Part shown: positions 7,116 to 15,277 of the stretch, piece after piece | Position numbering within the stretch: position 1 is the stretch's first letter | How the letters are laid out: the number at the start of each line of letters is the position of its first letter | Source of the DNA: an uncultured Chitinophagaceae bacterium | Lineage (GTDB): Bacteria; Bacteroidota; Bacteroidia; Chitinophagales; Chitinophagaceae | Reading direction: 5' to 3' | DNA length: 28,335 nt | NCBI GenBank assembly: GCA_936908745.1 | Contig: CAKZFX010000018.1 | Location: 1-28,335, forward strand | Made by a program: the position numbers and the translations under genes | The notes under the pieces: model-generated | Database searches by the model: none | Told to the model about the DNA's origin: nothing | What the model saw: only the letters and a program-made list of their open reading frames with translations

Positions 7116-8159
7116 TTACCTTAACTCATCAAGTACAAGGTTAATGGCCTTTTGCCTGATCCTGCGAACAGTATTTGTCAAGTCATCAGAGAATAAGTAA
7201 ACATGAACAAGGGTGTCATTTCCCCGATACCAGGGCATCATACCTTTAGTAGTCGATTTTATCACTCCAAAACGCATATCAGAGTTTTTGGACATATCGT
7301 GTATCCACGCCTCCATTTGTTGAACAGATTGCCCCATATGAAGATCTGACTGAATAAAATGATCTTCACTAATTATGGCGTCTCTGACTTGGGCAGCAGT
7401 GGCTCCACTATTGTTAATCGTTATGTTTCCACCAATATCAATAAAAACCTTTTGTAATCGATACTTGTAAACATCGCTATTTTCGACTGTCTCACCGTTA
7501 ACGCCGTCTAATTCAAAAAGTGAAAAGTCCGTAATATTTTGGATGTTATATTTCCGTCCTATCGCAAGCATCTTAGGAAGCAAGGGTGAAAAGGCTGACT
7601 GGGTTTGCTGCAATTGTTGCAAGAGGTTTGTCAATTCTTCATGTTTGCCTTCAAGGGTATGCGGCGGGGGTAGTGAGCGTAGCCACTCATAAATTCGTAT
7701 AGTTTCAGATCCTGTAGCTTCTGTGTTAGTGGAACCCTGTCTGTAAAACGTTGTTCCCATTTTTACGTTGCTTACGTTTACAACAGGTGTTACCGGCAAT
7801 TCATATCGCCGTACTGGAAACTCCATCACTCCCAAAACAACCATCCCTGTTTGAACTGTGTAATATTTGAATTCTGGTCTTGGACTAATTTTCTGTTTCA
7901 CTTTGTCCTGAATAATGCCGTCATCGATAAAAGAGTTAATGCCTATTACTGAAACAGGTCTTCCAGCAGGAGCATCTACTCCGAATATTATATAAGATGT
8001 TTGGGATCGTACCGTATTCACCATTGCGCAAACATCTTTTACCAGAGAGGCATTGGCACGATCAATAGCGCCGGCAAAATCATAAAGCTCCCGCTTGAAG
8101 TCTAACGTGCTAGACTCAGGTTGATTTAGTATTTCTTGTATAGTTATAGAATTTAGCAC
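7116..8159 (-). CDS. AlbA_2 (Schlafen-type, divergent AAA-4) domain protein, possible defence/regulatory role
   Basis: 347 residues. The N-terminal 140 or so residues match the AlbA_2 pattern: ESSTLDFKREL (about residues 15-25), CAMVNTVR then YIIFGVD (about 43-62), and a VLGVMEFPVRRYELPV-like strand later. The rest (about residues 165-347) has no domain I recognise; a strand-rich part with GGNITINNSG lies near residue 245. AlbA_2 proteins are variously transcription regulators, nucleases (Schlafen) or parts of phage-defence loci; the substrate here is unknown. The gene starts 43 bases after the stop of the HEPN-like gene on the same strand, so the two probably form one operon. Sitting between transfer genes and a metal operon suggests cargo of the mobile element. 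Confidence 0.75.
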   Translation of the reverse strand: MLNSITIQEILNQPESSTLDFKRELYDFAGAIDRANASLVKDVCAMVNTVRSQTSYIIFGVDAPAGRPVSVIGINSFIDDGIIQDKVKQKISPRPEFKYYTVQTGMVVLGVMEFPVRRYELPVTPVVNVSNVKMGTTFYRQGSTNTEATGSETIRIYEWLRSLPPPHTLEGKHEELTNLLQQLQQTQSAFSPLLPKMLAIGRKYNIQNITDFSLFELDGVNGETVENSDVYKYRLQKVFIDIGGNITINNSGATAAQVRDAIISEDHFIQSDLHMGQSVQQMEAWIHDMSKNSDMRFGVIKSTTKGMMPWYRGNDTLVHVYLFSDDLTNTVRRIRQKAINLVLDELR

Positions 8160-8202
8160 TTTTCTTCAAATTTAAGAATTGGATGTGTGATGTTATCTCG
8201 CA

Positions 8203-8889
8203 CTAGGCAGGATAATTAGGATTTTGGTGAATCTGCTCAACAATACTCGCTGCAAAATTTTTTAGTTCCTGAATCCTTGCTATATATTCATCTGATACCT
8301 GAAATTGAATTTCATTGTGAAAGTGAAGTTGGTTACGGTATGCGTTAAGCTCCTTTATAGTTTCAATTATGCGGGGCGAAAAATTATAGTATTTTAAATA
8401 TTCAGATGTACCTATCAAAATAGAAAAACCTAATGTATTGCTTAACATCGCTGGATGTGTGATAAAATTTTGTGCCTGATTAACCTCAAATGGATGAAGA
8501 TTTTGAATTTCATCGATATGGACCGGCCGGATCTTTTGATCTTTAGCTACATCTGAAAAATTAGGAAACTGTCTGTTGATTAATTGCACCACAAATCCGC
8601 GTGCAACAAGTTGCCCTTTCATGTAGTTTTCGAAGAATATCAGAATACGAACGCAATCAACTAGGTATTCAAAGCTAAATGCTACGATTTCTTCAGGAGG
8701 AGGTATAGGCTGAACACCTGGATTTGGAGTTTGTAATTGTTCATTTATCGCTTTAAGCCTATCAAAGTCATTTATAAGTTTAGCACCATAGAATACTTCC
8801 GCTCCAAATATTATCAGCGCTCTTGCCGTTTTTCTCATTTCCACGCCTGTTGAATACATCCACAAATTTGATTTCATTTTCCAAACCAT
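8203..8889 (-). CDS. all-helical protein with HEPN-like RNxxxxH motif, unknown function
   Basis: 228 residues, predicted mostly helical from its heptad-like hydrophobic pattern, with no signal peptide. Near the C-terminus is R185-N-Q-L-H189-F-H191-N, preceded by ELNAY. This resembles the RN(x)4-6H catalytic motif of HEPN ribonucleases, which often act as toxins or abortive-infection effectors. The match is to a short motif only; whole-domain homology is not established. The first ATG (8889) is used; a second in-frame ATG four codons later (8877) is possible. It is followed, 43 bases on, by the AlbA_2 gene. No Bacteroidota promoter could be recognised upstream. Confidence 0.6.
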   Translation of the reverse strand: MVWKMKSNLWMYSTGVEMRKTARALIIFGAEVFYGAKLINDFDRLKAINEQLQTPNPGVQPIPPPEEIVAFSFEYLVDCVRILIFFENYMKGQLVARGFVVQLINRQFPNFSDVAKDQKIRPVHIDEIQNLHPFEVNQAQNFITHPAMLSNTLGFSILIGTSEYLKYYNFSPRIIETIKELNAYRNQLHFHNEIQFQVSDEYIARIQELKNFAASIVEQIHQNPNYPA

Positions 8890-9099
8890 TTTACGCTACA
8901 GTTAAAACCTGTATGGCTAATTTCCTCTAATTCTATGAAAAAATGTGGTACGGGTTGTTGACAAGGTTCTTTAGCAAATAGTGGGATAATTATTCCTTTG
9001 GAAGAGCTATAAAATATTCATAAGCACGAAAAATCGTTAAAAATGTGGTTTACAGCACCATATTTGCAACGTGAGTTCTTTTTTAATCCCCTTTAGTGT
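8890..9099. other. intergenic region between divergent cargo and metal operon
   Basis: About 210 AT-rich bases between the minus-strand HEPN-like gene and the promoter of the plus-strand Cys-rich/czc operon. I see no gene, strong hairpin or clear operator in it. If a metal regulator acts on the czc operon, its binding site would be expected here or next to the promoter at 9100-9129. Confidence 0.4.
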
Positions 9100-9129
9100 T
9101 TTGTTTTTTCAACAAACGTCCTACTTTTG
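9100..9129 (+). promoter_or_regulatory. Bacteroidota promoter (TTTG, 18 bases, TACTTTTG) for the czc operon
   Basis: TTTG at 9100-9103 and TACTTTTG at 9122-9129 match the -33 TTTG and -7 TAnnTTTG consensus elements of Bacteroidota primary sigma factor promoters, with an 18-base spacer. The G of the -7 box is only six bases before the ATG at 9136, so the transcript would be leaderless or nearly so. This is the best promoter in the window. Confidence 0.75.
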
Positions 9130-9135
9130 CCTCCG

Positions 9136-9456
9136 ATGAAATATATGTTTTTCATACTGGGTGTTTATTTTCTGGGGCTGTCCTGCCTACCATGCACGGA
9201 CAACGCCGGCAGAGGCACTATTCAGGCGGAAACAACTGTTTCAATCACTAAAGCAGATCAGCAGGAAAATCACCCTTCCGAAGGATGTACACCACTTTGT
9301 AGCTGTGCCTGTTGCGCAACTACGATTTGCTTCATGTCAACTCCTAAAGCTCAACCACCCCGGTTAGAGTTTACTTCAGAAAAGAGTACATATTATAACG
9401 CCAACTTTACTAGTGGCGTTTCGCACTCTGTTTGGCAACCTCCCCGAGTTTCCTAA
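9136..9456 (+). CDS. small Cys-rich exported protein, DUF6660-like (copy C), first gene of the czc operon
   Basis: 106 residues. A hydrophobic signal segment (MKYMFFILG...) runs into SCLPCTDNAG. A polar Glu/His-containing stretch precedes the core CTPLCSCACC, and the C-terminus ends VWQPPRVS. Homologous copies are at 1792-2118 and 2828-3145. The ATG at 9136 is used because the TTG three codons earlier falls inside the -7 promoter box. It leads an operon with the small TM protein, the CzcA-TolC fusion and CzcB, so a role in periplasmic binding or handover of the pump's metal is attractive but inferred. The SC and PC cysteines at the end of the signal segment could allow lipid attachment, although neither is a perfect lipobox. 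Confidence 0.8.
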   Translation: MKYMFFILGVYFLGLSCLPCTDNAGRGTIQAETTVSITKADQQENHPSEGCTPLCSCACCATTICFMSTPKAQPPRLEFTSEKSTYYNANFTSGVSHSVWQPPRVS

Positions 9457-9478
9457 TCTCCCTCATTTGTCTTGTATT

Positions 9479-9498
9479 CCGGTATCATAAAATACCGG
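9479..9498 (+). other. hairpin between Cys-rich copy C and the small TM gene
   Basis: CCGGTAT (9479-9485) and ATACCGG (9492-9498) form a perfect 7-bp stem with a six-base loop in the 75-base gap between two genes of the operon. A short TTATTATT follows, so weak termination or attenuation is possible. A hairpin lies at the equivalent place in the 1531-2118 gene pair. Confidence 0.5.
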
Positions 9499-9531
9499 TT
9501 ATTATTCATTGCATGTAAGACCCTACATCCA

Positions 9532-9687
9532 ATGCCTGTTGCCGTAAAAAAGAAAAAAAGTAAACAGAAAGAGCTTTCTGTGGCTGGTATTATCCGCAGG
9601 ATTGCAATTATAGCAATTTCAGTTCTGCTTATCCTGGCTATAATAGCAAGATTATATCAATACTATCAGCACGTAGTAAACCACTAA
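9532..9687 (+). CDS. small basic single-TM protein ending in HVVNH (copy 2 of 3)
   Basis: 51 residues starting MPVAVKKKKSKQKE. One hydrophobic helix (about residues 23-40) follows, with the tail RLYQYYQHVVNH. The internal ATG at 9532 is chosen because it gives the same plan (basic N-terminus, one helix, Asn-His end) as the genes at 1531-1719 and 26029-26199. An upstream in-frame ATG at 9472 would add 20 uncharacteristic residues and run through the hairpin. The predicted topology puts the N-terminus inside and the His-bearing tail in the periplasm. It stops 7 bases before the CzcA fusion gene, so close translational coupling is likely. Membrane-anchored small subunits of RND pumps are known in principle (AcrZ with AcrB), which makes a pump-accessory role a reasonable hypothesis only. 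Confidence 0.75.
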   Translation: MPVAVKKKKSKQKELSVAGIIRRIAIIAISVLLILAIIARLYQYYQHVVNH

Positions 9688-9694
9688 AATAGTT

Positions 9695-12600
9695 ATGCTT
9701 AACAAAATCATTCATTTCAGTGTACGGAATAAATTCATTGTAGCACTGATGACCCTGGCTCTAATCATTTGGGGCGTTTGGAGTGCGGGAAAACTTCCCG
9801 TTGATGCCGTACCCGATATTACCAACAACCAGGTACAAATTATCACCTTAACGCCAACGCTCGCAGCACAGGAAACTGAGCAGTTGGTAACGTATCCTAT
9901 CGAGCAAAGTCTAGCTAACCTTCCAGACCTCGCTGAAATGAGATCTATATCAAGGTTTGGCTTATCGGTAATTACAGTAGTATTTCATGATGATGTCGAT
10001 ATTTATTTTGCCAGGCAGTTAATCAACGAGAAGTTAAAGGAAGCCGAGGAGAAAATCCCTGCTGGAATTGGCTCACCTGAACTCGCACCCGTGAGCACTG
10101 GTCTTGGTGAAATTTATCAGTACGTCATTCACCCTAAAAAAGGTTCTGAAAATAAATATACCGCCATGGACCTGCGGACCATGCAGGACTGGATCGTTGC
10201 AAGGCAGTTATACGGCACAAAAGGTGTTGCGGAAGTCAACAGCTTTGGGGGCTTACTCAAGCAATATGAAGTTGCAGTAAACCCATCACGTTTAAAGTCG
10301 ATGAACGTTACCATTGCCGAATTATTTACAGCACTGGAAAAGAACAATGAGAATACCGGTGGTGCATATATAGATAAGAAGCCCAATGCATATTTTATAC
10401 GCGGTGTCGGGCTGATCTCTTCAGTTGAAGAAATTCGAAATATCGTTGTTAAAAAAGTGAATAATATTCCTGTACTGGTGCGCGATGTTGCCGAGGTAGG
10501 ATTTGGTAATGCTATTCGTTATGGTTCGGTAACTTATAATGGCGAGAAAGAAGTAGTAGGCGGAATTGTGATGATGCTCAAAGGGGACAATAGCGCAGCC
10601 GTAGTTTCACGGGTAAAAGAAAAAATGGAGTCTATCCGCAAAGCGTTGCCCGCCGATGTTGAGATAGAATCCTACATCGATAGAACTGGACTCGTTGAAC
10701 GTGCTGTAGGAACAGTTAAGACAAATCTCATCGAGGGAGCACTTATTGTGTTGTTTGTATTGATCATTTTCCTTGGTAACATACGGGCAGGATTGATTGT
10801 CGCATCAGCTATCCCGCTTTCAATGTTGTTTGCATTAGGTATGATGCAGGTATTTGGTGTGAGTGCAAACCTAATGAGTCTTGGTGCGATTGACTTTGGA
10901 TTGATAGTCGATGGGGCGGTAATTATTGTTGAGGCGACGCTGCACTATCTCGCCTCCAAAAATGCCGGGAAACTAACGCAGGGACAGATGGATGATGCAG
11001 TGGAGACAAGTGCCAAGAAGATGATGAGTTCGGCCGCATTCGGTCAGATCATTATCCTGATTGTATATCTCCCGATTCTATCCTTGCAAGGCATTGAAGG
11101 AAAAATGTTTCGCCCAATGGCACAAACCGTAGGTTTTGCAATTCTAGGTGCTTTAATTCTTTCTTTGACCTATGTACCAATGATGTCGTCATTATTACTC
11201 TCAAAAAAGACAACACACAAGAAGAATATATCCGATAGGCTGATGGCGTTTTTCCAAAGAGTTTATGCACCCATGATCAGGTGGTCGGTGAAAATGAAAT
11301 ACCTGGTGGTAAGTATAGCCGTGGGACTGTTAGCTATATCCCTGGTACTATTTGGAAGAATGGGCGGAGAGTTCATACCTCAGCTACAGGAAGGTGATTA
11401 TGCGTTTCACTGTATTCTTCCGCAAGGAACTTCGCTCAGCCAGAGTGTCGAAACTTCCATGCAGGCGAGTAGAATTATTAAATCGTTCCCTGAAGTTGAT
11501 ATGGTAGTGGGTAAAACAGGTAGTGCCGAAGTGCCTACTGATCCCATGCCACCCGAAGCAACAGATATTATCATTAAGCTCAAACCAAAAAGTGAGTGGA
11601 CTACAACGAAAGATTACAATGAACTCGCCGCAAAAATGATTGAAAAGCTGGAGGCGATTCCGGGTGTATTTTTCGAAGCATCCCAACCAATCCAAATGCG
11701 TTTTAATGAGCTGATGACCGGAGTACGACAGGATGTAGCTATCAAAATATTCGGGGAAAATATTGATACGCTGGCAGCCCTTGCGCCAAGAGTTGCCAAA
11801 GTGGTGCAATCTGTCGAAGGAGCAACTGATCCCCAGGTGGAACGAACAACTGGTTTGCCTCAGATCACCATCATTTATGACCGTGCAAAGATTGCCGGAT
11901 ACGGTCTTAATATCGAAGATATCAATACCACTATTAGTACCGCCTTTGCTGGTGAGGCCGCAGGTGTAATATTTGAAAATGAAAGAAAATTTGATTTGGT
12001 TGTGAGGTTGGATAGTGCCAGCCGCACATCAATTGATGATGTAAGCAACCTCTTCGTATCGACTGGTGATGGCCAACAAATCCCGCTATCACAAGTCGCA
12101 ACCATTTCATTTAAGGAAGGACCAGCGCAAATCAGCCGCGAAGAAGGTAAGCGACGAATTGTTGTAGGCTTTAATGTAAAAGGCCGCGACGTTGCAAGCG
12201 TGGTAAAGGAAATCCAGCAAAAATTAGGATCTGCCAATATACTACCGACTGGCTACTACTACACTTATGGAGGCACATTTGAAAACCTTCAGGAAGCATC
12301 TGCCCGATTGAAAATTGCAGTACCTGTGGCGCTAGCCCTAATATTCCTGTTACTCTATTTCACTTTTGGTTCCATGAAAGAAGCATTGCTGATTTTCACA
12401 GCCATTCCAATGAGTGCGATTGGTGGAGTGTTTGCGCTTTTAGTCAGAGGAATGCCTTTCAGTATTTCGGCTGGTGTTGGATTCATTGCACTCTTTGGTG
12501 TCGCCGTTCTAAATGGTATAGTACTCATAAGTACGTTCAACCAGCTACAAAAAGAAGGGATGAAGGATATCCTACAACGGGTTTATGAAGGAACTAAAAT

Positions 12601-14011
12601 TCGATTGCGACCCGTACTAATGACAGCATCCGTGGCAGCACTTGGATTTATTCCAATGGCGGTTTCCAGCGGTGCCGGAGCAGAGGTTCAAAAACCATTG
12701 GCTACGGTAGTGATCGGAGGATTAATTTCAGCAACATTCCTGACTCTGATTGTTCTTCCATTACTATATATCATTTTCTCACGTAAAAGAAAGAAGAATA
12801 TGAAGCCAGCCGCAGCAGTTATAATTGGTTTTTTACTGTTGAGCGTTCCAACGATTAGTAATGCGCAGCAGGTTAATCCGGTTCGCGTCACTGAGACCCA
12901 ATTGCTGAATGCAGCAGGTAACAATCTGCAATATCAGGTCAATCAACAGCAAATTGCACGGTCGAAGGTTCAAATAAATACGGTTACAGCTCTTCCAAAA
13001 ACGGGAGTCTTTGCAGAGAATGAAGATTTAAGACCATCAGATAACAAGGGTATTCTGAAAATTGGTTTATCACAAAGTATAGCATGGCCAGGCTTATATA
13101 AAGCCCAGAAAAACCTGTTTGCTGAACAACTTAAATATTATGAATCAGGGACTGCCGTTATCAATGCAGAGCTTCGCAGGTCACTTAGGTCCGTTTACTA
13201 CCAGCTTTGGTATTTGCAGGATAAACAGCAGCTATATAGACAGCTTGATAGTATCTACCAAACGCTGACTAACGCAGCGGTATTGAAAGTGAAGACAGGT
13301 GATAGTCCCGGACTAGACAGCATTGCTGCTAGTGTACGGATGGTTGAATTAAGAGCATTTGTACGACAAATAGAAAATGATATTACCATTCAGCAACAAT
13401 CTATTTCACAATTATTGAATACGGATAGCACCTGGCTTCCAATGTCAGTCCCAATGGACAAACTGCCATTTACTGGCCTTAGCGTCGATAGTTTACATCC
13501 GGCACTAGTTCAACAGGAACAAAATATTGCAATTGCCAATGCTGGTGTTAATGTTGTCCGGAATGAAAACAAACCCGAGTTCTCAGGTCGTTTTTTCTCT
13601 CAACGAATTTGGGGAGCAAAAGACCCATTCACAGGTTTTTCAGTAACAGCGGCTTTCCCTTTGTTTGGGAGATCAGCTTACCGAAATAAGGTAAAGGCAG
13701 CGGAAGCAGAAGCGACAATTCAGCAGAAGCAATTTGACTACGACCGGCAAATCTGGACTACGCAGCAATTGCAAGCCAGACAAGAGGTAGAAAAAAACAG
13801 CTCGTTATTAACCTTCTATGAGTCAGCAGGTATGCGGCAGGCTGATGAGATCATTAAAGCGTCTACGCTAGCCTACCGATCAGGTGAAATCAGTTTCGCA
13901 GAATTATCTCAGTTCTTAACGCAAGCAATCGACATCCGTAAAAATTACCTGGAAAGTCTTAGTCAATATAATCAATCTGTCATCCGTTTCAACTATTACA
14001 ACAATCAATAA
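9695..14011 (+). CDS. heavy-metal efflux RND pump (CzcA-type) fused to a TolC/CzcC-like outer-membrane factor
   Basis: 1438 residues; stand-alone CzcA/CusA proteins are about 1040. Residues 1-1035 form a complete HME-RND pump. They include the start MLNKIIHFSVRNK, VDAVPDITNNQV, and the helix-4 proton-relay motif D400-FGLIVD406-GAVIIVE413, plus a periplasmic segment PIQMRFNELMTGVRQDVAIKIFG like CzcA rather than CusA. The substrate is therefore more likely Zn/Co/Cd/Ni than Cu/Ag. After KKN, residues 1036-1057 look like an internal signal peptide ending SNA|QQ. Residues 1058-1438 are a TolC-family outer-membrane channel with long Gln-rich helices. RND-OMF fusions occur in Bacteroidota. Cleavage after Ala1057 would release the channel; internal initiation at Met1036 is the alternative. 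It is followed 7 bases on by czcB. Confidence 0.93.
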   Translation: MLNKIIHFSVRNKFIVALMTLALIIWGVWSAGKLPVDAVPDITNNQVQIITLTPTLAAQETEQLVTYPIEQSLANLPDLAEMRSISRFGLSVITVVFHDDVDIYFARQLINEKLKEAEEKIPAGIGSPELAPVSTGLGEIYQYVIHPKKGSENKYTAMDLRTMQDWIVARQLYGTKGVAEVNSFGGLLKQYEVAVNPSRLKSMNVTIAELFTALEKNNENTGGAYIDKKPNAYFIRGVGLISSVEEIRNIVVKKVNNIPVLVRDVAEVGFGNAIRYGSVTYNGEKEVVGGIVMMLKGDNSAAVVSRVKEKMESIRKALPADVEIESYIDRTGLVERAVGTVKTNLIEGALIVLFVLIIFLGNIRAGLIVASAIPLSMLFALGMMQVFGVSANLMSLGAIDFGLIVDGAVIIVEATLHYLASKNAGKLTQGQMDDAVETSAKKMMSSAAFGQIIILIVYLPILSLQGIEGKMFRPMAQTVGFAILGALILSLTYVPMMSSLLLSKKTTHKKNISDRLMAFFQRVYAPMIRWSVKMKYLVVSIAVGLLAISLVLFGRMGGEFIPQLQEGDYAFHCILPQGTSLSQSVETSMQASRIIKSFPEVDMVVGKTGSAEVPTDPMPPEATDIIIKLKPKSEWTTTKDYNELAAKMIEKLEAIPGVFFEASQPIQMRFNELMTGVRQDVAIKIFGENIDTLAALAPRVAKVVQSVEGATDPQVERTTGLPQITIIYDRAKIAGYGLNIEDINTTISTAFAGEAAGVIFENERKFDLVVRLDSASRTSIDDVSNLFVSTGDGQQIPLSQVATISFKEGPAQISREEGKRRIVVGFNVKGRDVASVVKEIQQKLGSANILPTGYYYTYGGTFENLQEASARLKIAVPVALALIFLLLYFTFGSMKEALLIFTAIPMSAIGGVFALLVRGMPFSISAGVGFIALFGVAVLNGIVLISTFNQLQKEGMKDILQRVYEGTKIRLRPVLMTASVAALGFIPMAVSSGAGAEVQKPLATVVIGGLISATFLTLIVLPLLYIIFSRKRKKNMKPAAAVIIGFLLLSVPTISNAQQVNPVRVTETQLLNAAGNNLQYQVNQQQIARSKVQINTVTALPKTGVFAENEDLRPSDNKGILKIGLSQSIAWPGLYKAQKNLFAEQLKYYESGTAVINAELRRSLRSVYYQLWYLQDKQQLYRQLDSIYQTLTNAAVLKVKTGDSPGLDSIAASVRMVELRAFVRQIENDITIQQQSISQLLNTDSTWLPMSVPMDKLPFTGLSVDSLHPALVQQEQNIAIANAGVNVVRNENKPEFSGRFFSQRIWGAKDPFTGFSVTAAFPLFGRSAYRNKVKAAEAEATIQQKQFDYDRQIWTTQQLQARQEVEKNSSLLTFYESAGMRQADEIIKASTLAYRSGEISFAELSQFLTQAIDIRKNYLESLSQYNQSVIRFNYYNNQ

Positions 14012-14018
14012 GCATAAC

Positions 14019-15266
14019 ATGAAAAAGTTTTTAATACCAGTATTTATTCTCATTGCATCTGTAGTCTTTGTTTCCTGCGGAGGGAAAAAGGCAAGCACAG
14101 AAAAGGAGCAGGTAGCTGAAAAGCCTTCAGCTGAAAAGGAAGAAGAAGAGGAATCAAATACGGCAACACTTACCGAGGAGCAAATCAAAAGTATTGGTGT
14201 TGAGCTTGGTTCTATTGAGCAAAAGCAATTAACGGCTTCACTGAAAACAAATGGCACACTTCGCGTTCCTAACCAGAATAAAGCGACAGTCAATTCAGTT
14301 TACAGTGGTGTAATTAAATCTTTGCTTATTCAACCAGGCAGTACTGTGCGTAAAGGTCAGGTAATTGCTACCGTTGCAAATCCACAGTTTGTCCAGGTTC
14401 AAAGTGATTATCTCAGCGTTGCTTCAAAAATAAGTCTTGCTGAACTGGAGGTTAATAGGCAACGTGAATTAAATGCGGGCAATGCCGGTGCTTTGAAGAA
14501 TTTGCAATCAGCAGAAACGGAACTCAGGACATTGCGTACTGCCAAGTCGACTTATGAGCAACAAATCCGATTGATGGGAATTAACCCTGCTGTCATCTCA
14601 AATGGCAAAATGATTTCTGTTCTTTCAGTTACCAGTCCGATTAATGGGGTTGTAAGCAATGTCAGCGTTCAAATGGGAAGCTATATTGACGTGACCACTT
14701 CAGTTGCAGAAATAGTTGATAATAGCCAATTGCACCTTGATCTGTTCGTTTATGAAAAAGATTTGCCTAAACTCAAAGACAAGCAGCTAATTCACTTTAC
14801 ACTGACTAATAATCCAGGTCGTGAGTATGACGCACAGATTTTTTCGCTGGGTTCTTCCTTTGAAGGGGAAAGTAAAGCAGTTTCCGTTCACGCTACGGTG
14901 CAGGGTGATAAAACAGGCTTGATTGATGGGATGAATATTACTGCTGTAATCAGTCTTGATAAATCAACTGTTCCCGCTGTGCCAACTGATGCGATAGTTA
15001 CAGTTCAGGGAAAGGATTACATATTTATTGTTACCGATAAGAAAGAAGAGCATGCTGAAAAAGCTGAGGAAGATGATCATAAAGATGATCATGCAGATGA
15101 AAAAGGTATCACGTTTGAGAAAATTCCTGTTGCCAAAGGAACTACCGACGTAGGGTTTACAGAGATTACTTTATTAAAGGAAATTCCGGCGCAGGCAAAA
15201 ATAGTTACCAAGGGAGCATTCTTCGTGCTGGCGAAGATGACCAACTCTGGTGGCCATGAGCATTAG
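14019..15266 (+). CDS. czcB: CzcB-type periplasmic adaptor (membrane fusion) lipoprotein of metal efflux RND system
   Basis: 415 residues. The signal peptide ends in a lipobox, FVSC, with Cys20 as the likely lipidation site, followed by a Lys/Glu-rich linker. Next come the adaptor domains: a barrel-sandwich half with NSVYSGVIKSLLIQPGSTVRKGQ, a helical hairpin (about residues 125-190), a second sandwich half with VTSPINGVVSNVSVQMGSYI, and a beta-barrel domain. A His/Asp/Glu-rich insert (about residues 340-362, with four His) lies near the C-terminus and could bind metal. The protein bridges the CzcA pump and the TolC part, guiding Zn/Co/Cd-type ions through the periplasm. It is the last gene before the strong terminator at 15278. 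Confidence 0.92.
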   Translation: MKKFLIPVFILIASVVFVSCGGKKASTEKEQVAEKPSAEKEEEEESNTATLTEEQIKSIGVELGSIEQKQLTASLKTNGTLRVPNQNKATVNSVYSGVIKSLLIQPGSTVRKGQVIATVANPQFVQVQSDYLSVASKISLAELEVNRQRELNAGNAGALKNLQSAETELRTLRTAKSTYEQQIRLMGINPAVISNGKMISVLSVTSPINGVVSNVSVQMGSYIDVTTSVAEIVDNSQLHLDLFVYEKDLPKLKDKQLIHFTLTNNPGREYDAQIFSLGSSFEGESKAVSVHATVQGDKTGLIDGMNITAVISLDKSTVPAVPTDAIVTVQGKDYIFIVTDKKEEHAEKAEEDDHKDDHADEKGITFEKIPVAKGTTDVGFTEITLLKEIPAQAKIVTKGAFFVLAKMTNSGGHEH

Positions 15267-15277
15267 TAGTATAGTAT

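Noticed and set aside
7112..7127. Small inverted repeat GAGTT/AACTC between the convergent coupling-protein and AlbA_2 genes as a bidirectional terminator
   Set aside because: Only five base pairs, AT-rich, no T-runs, and it overlaps the AlbA_2 stop codon region.
9695..14011. Assignment of the pump as CusA (copper/silver)
   Set aside because: The periplasmic segment and DFG-D-E helix-4 motif read as CzcA-like and no CusF or Met-rich adaptor is nearby, although the metal cannot be proven from sequence.
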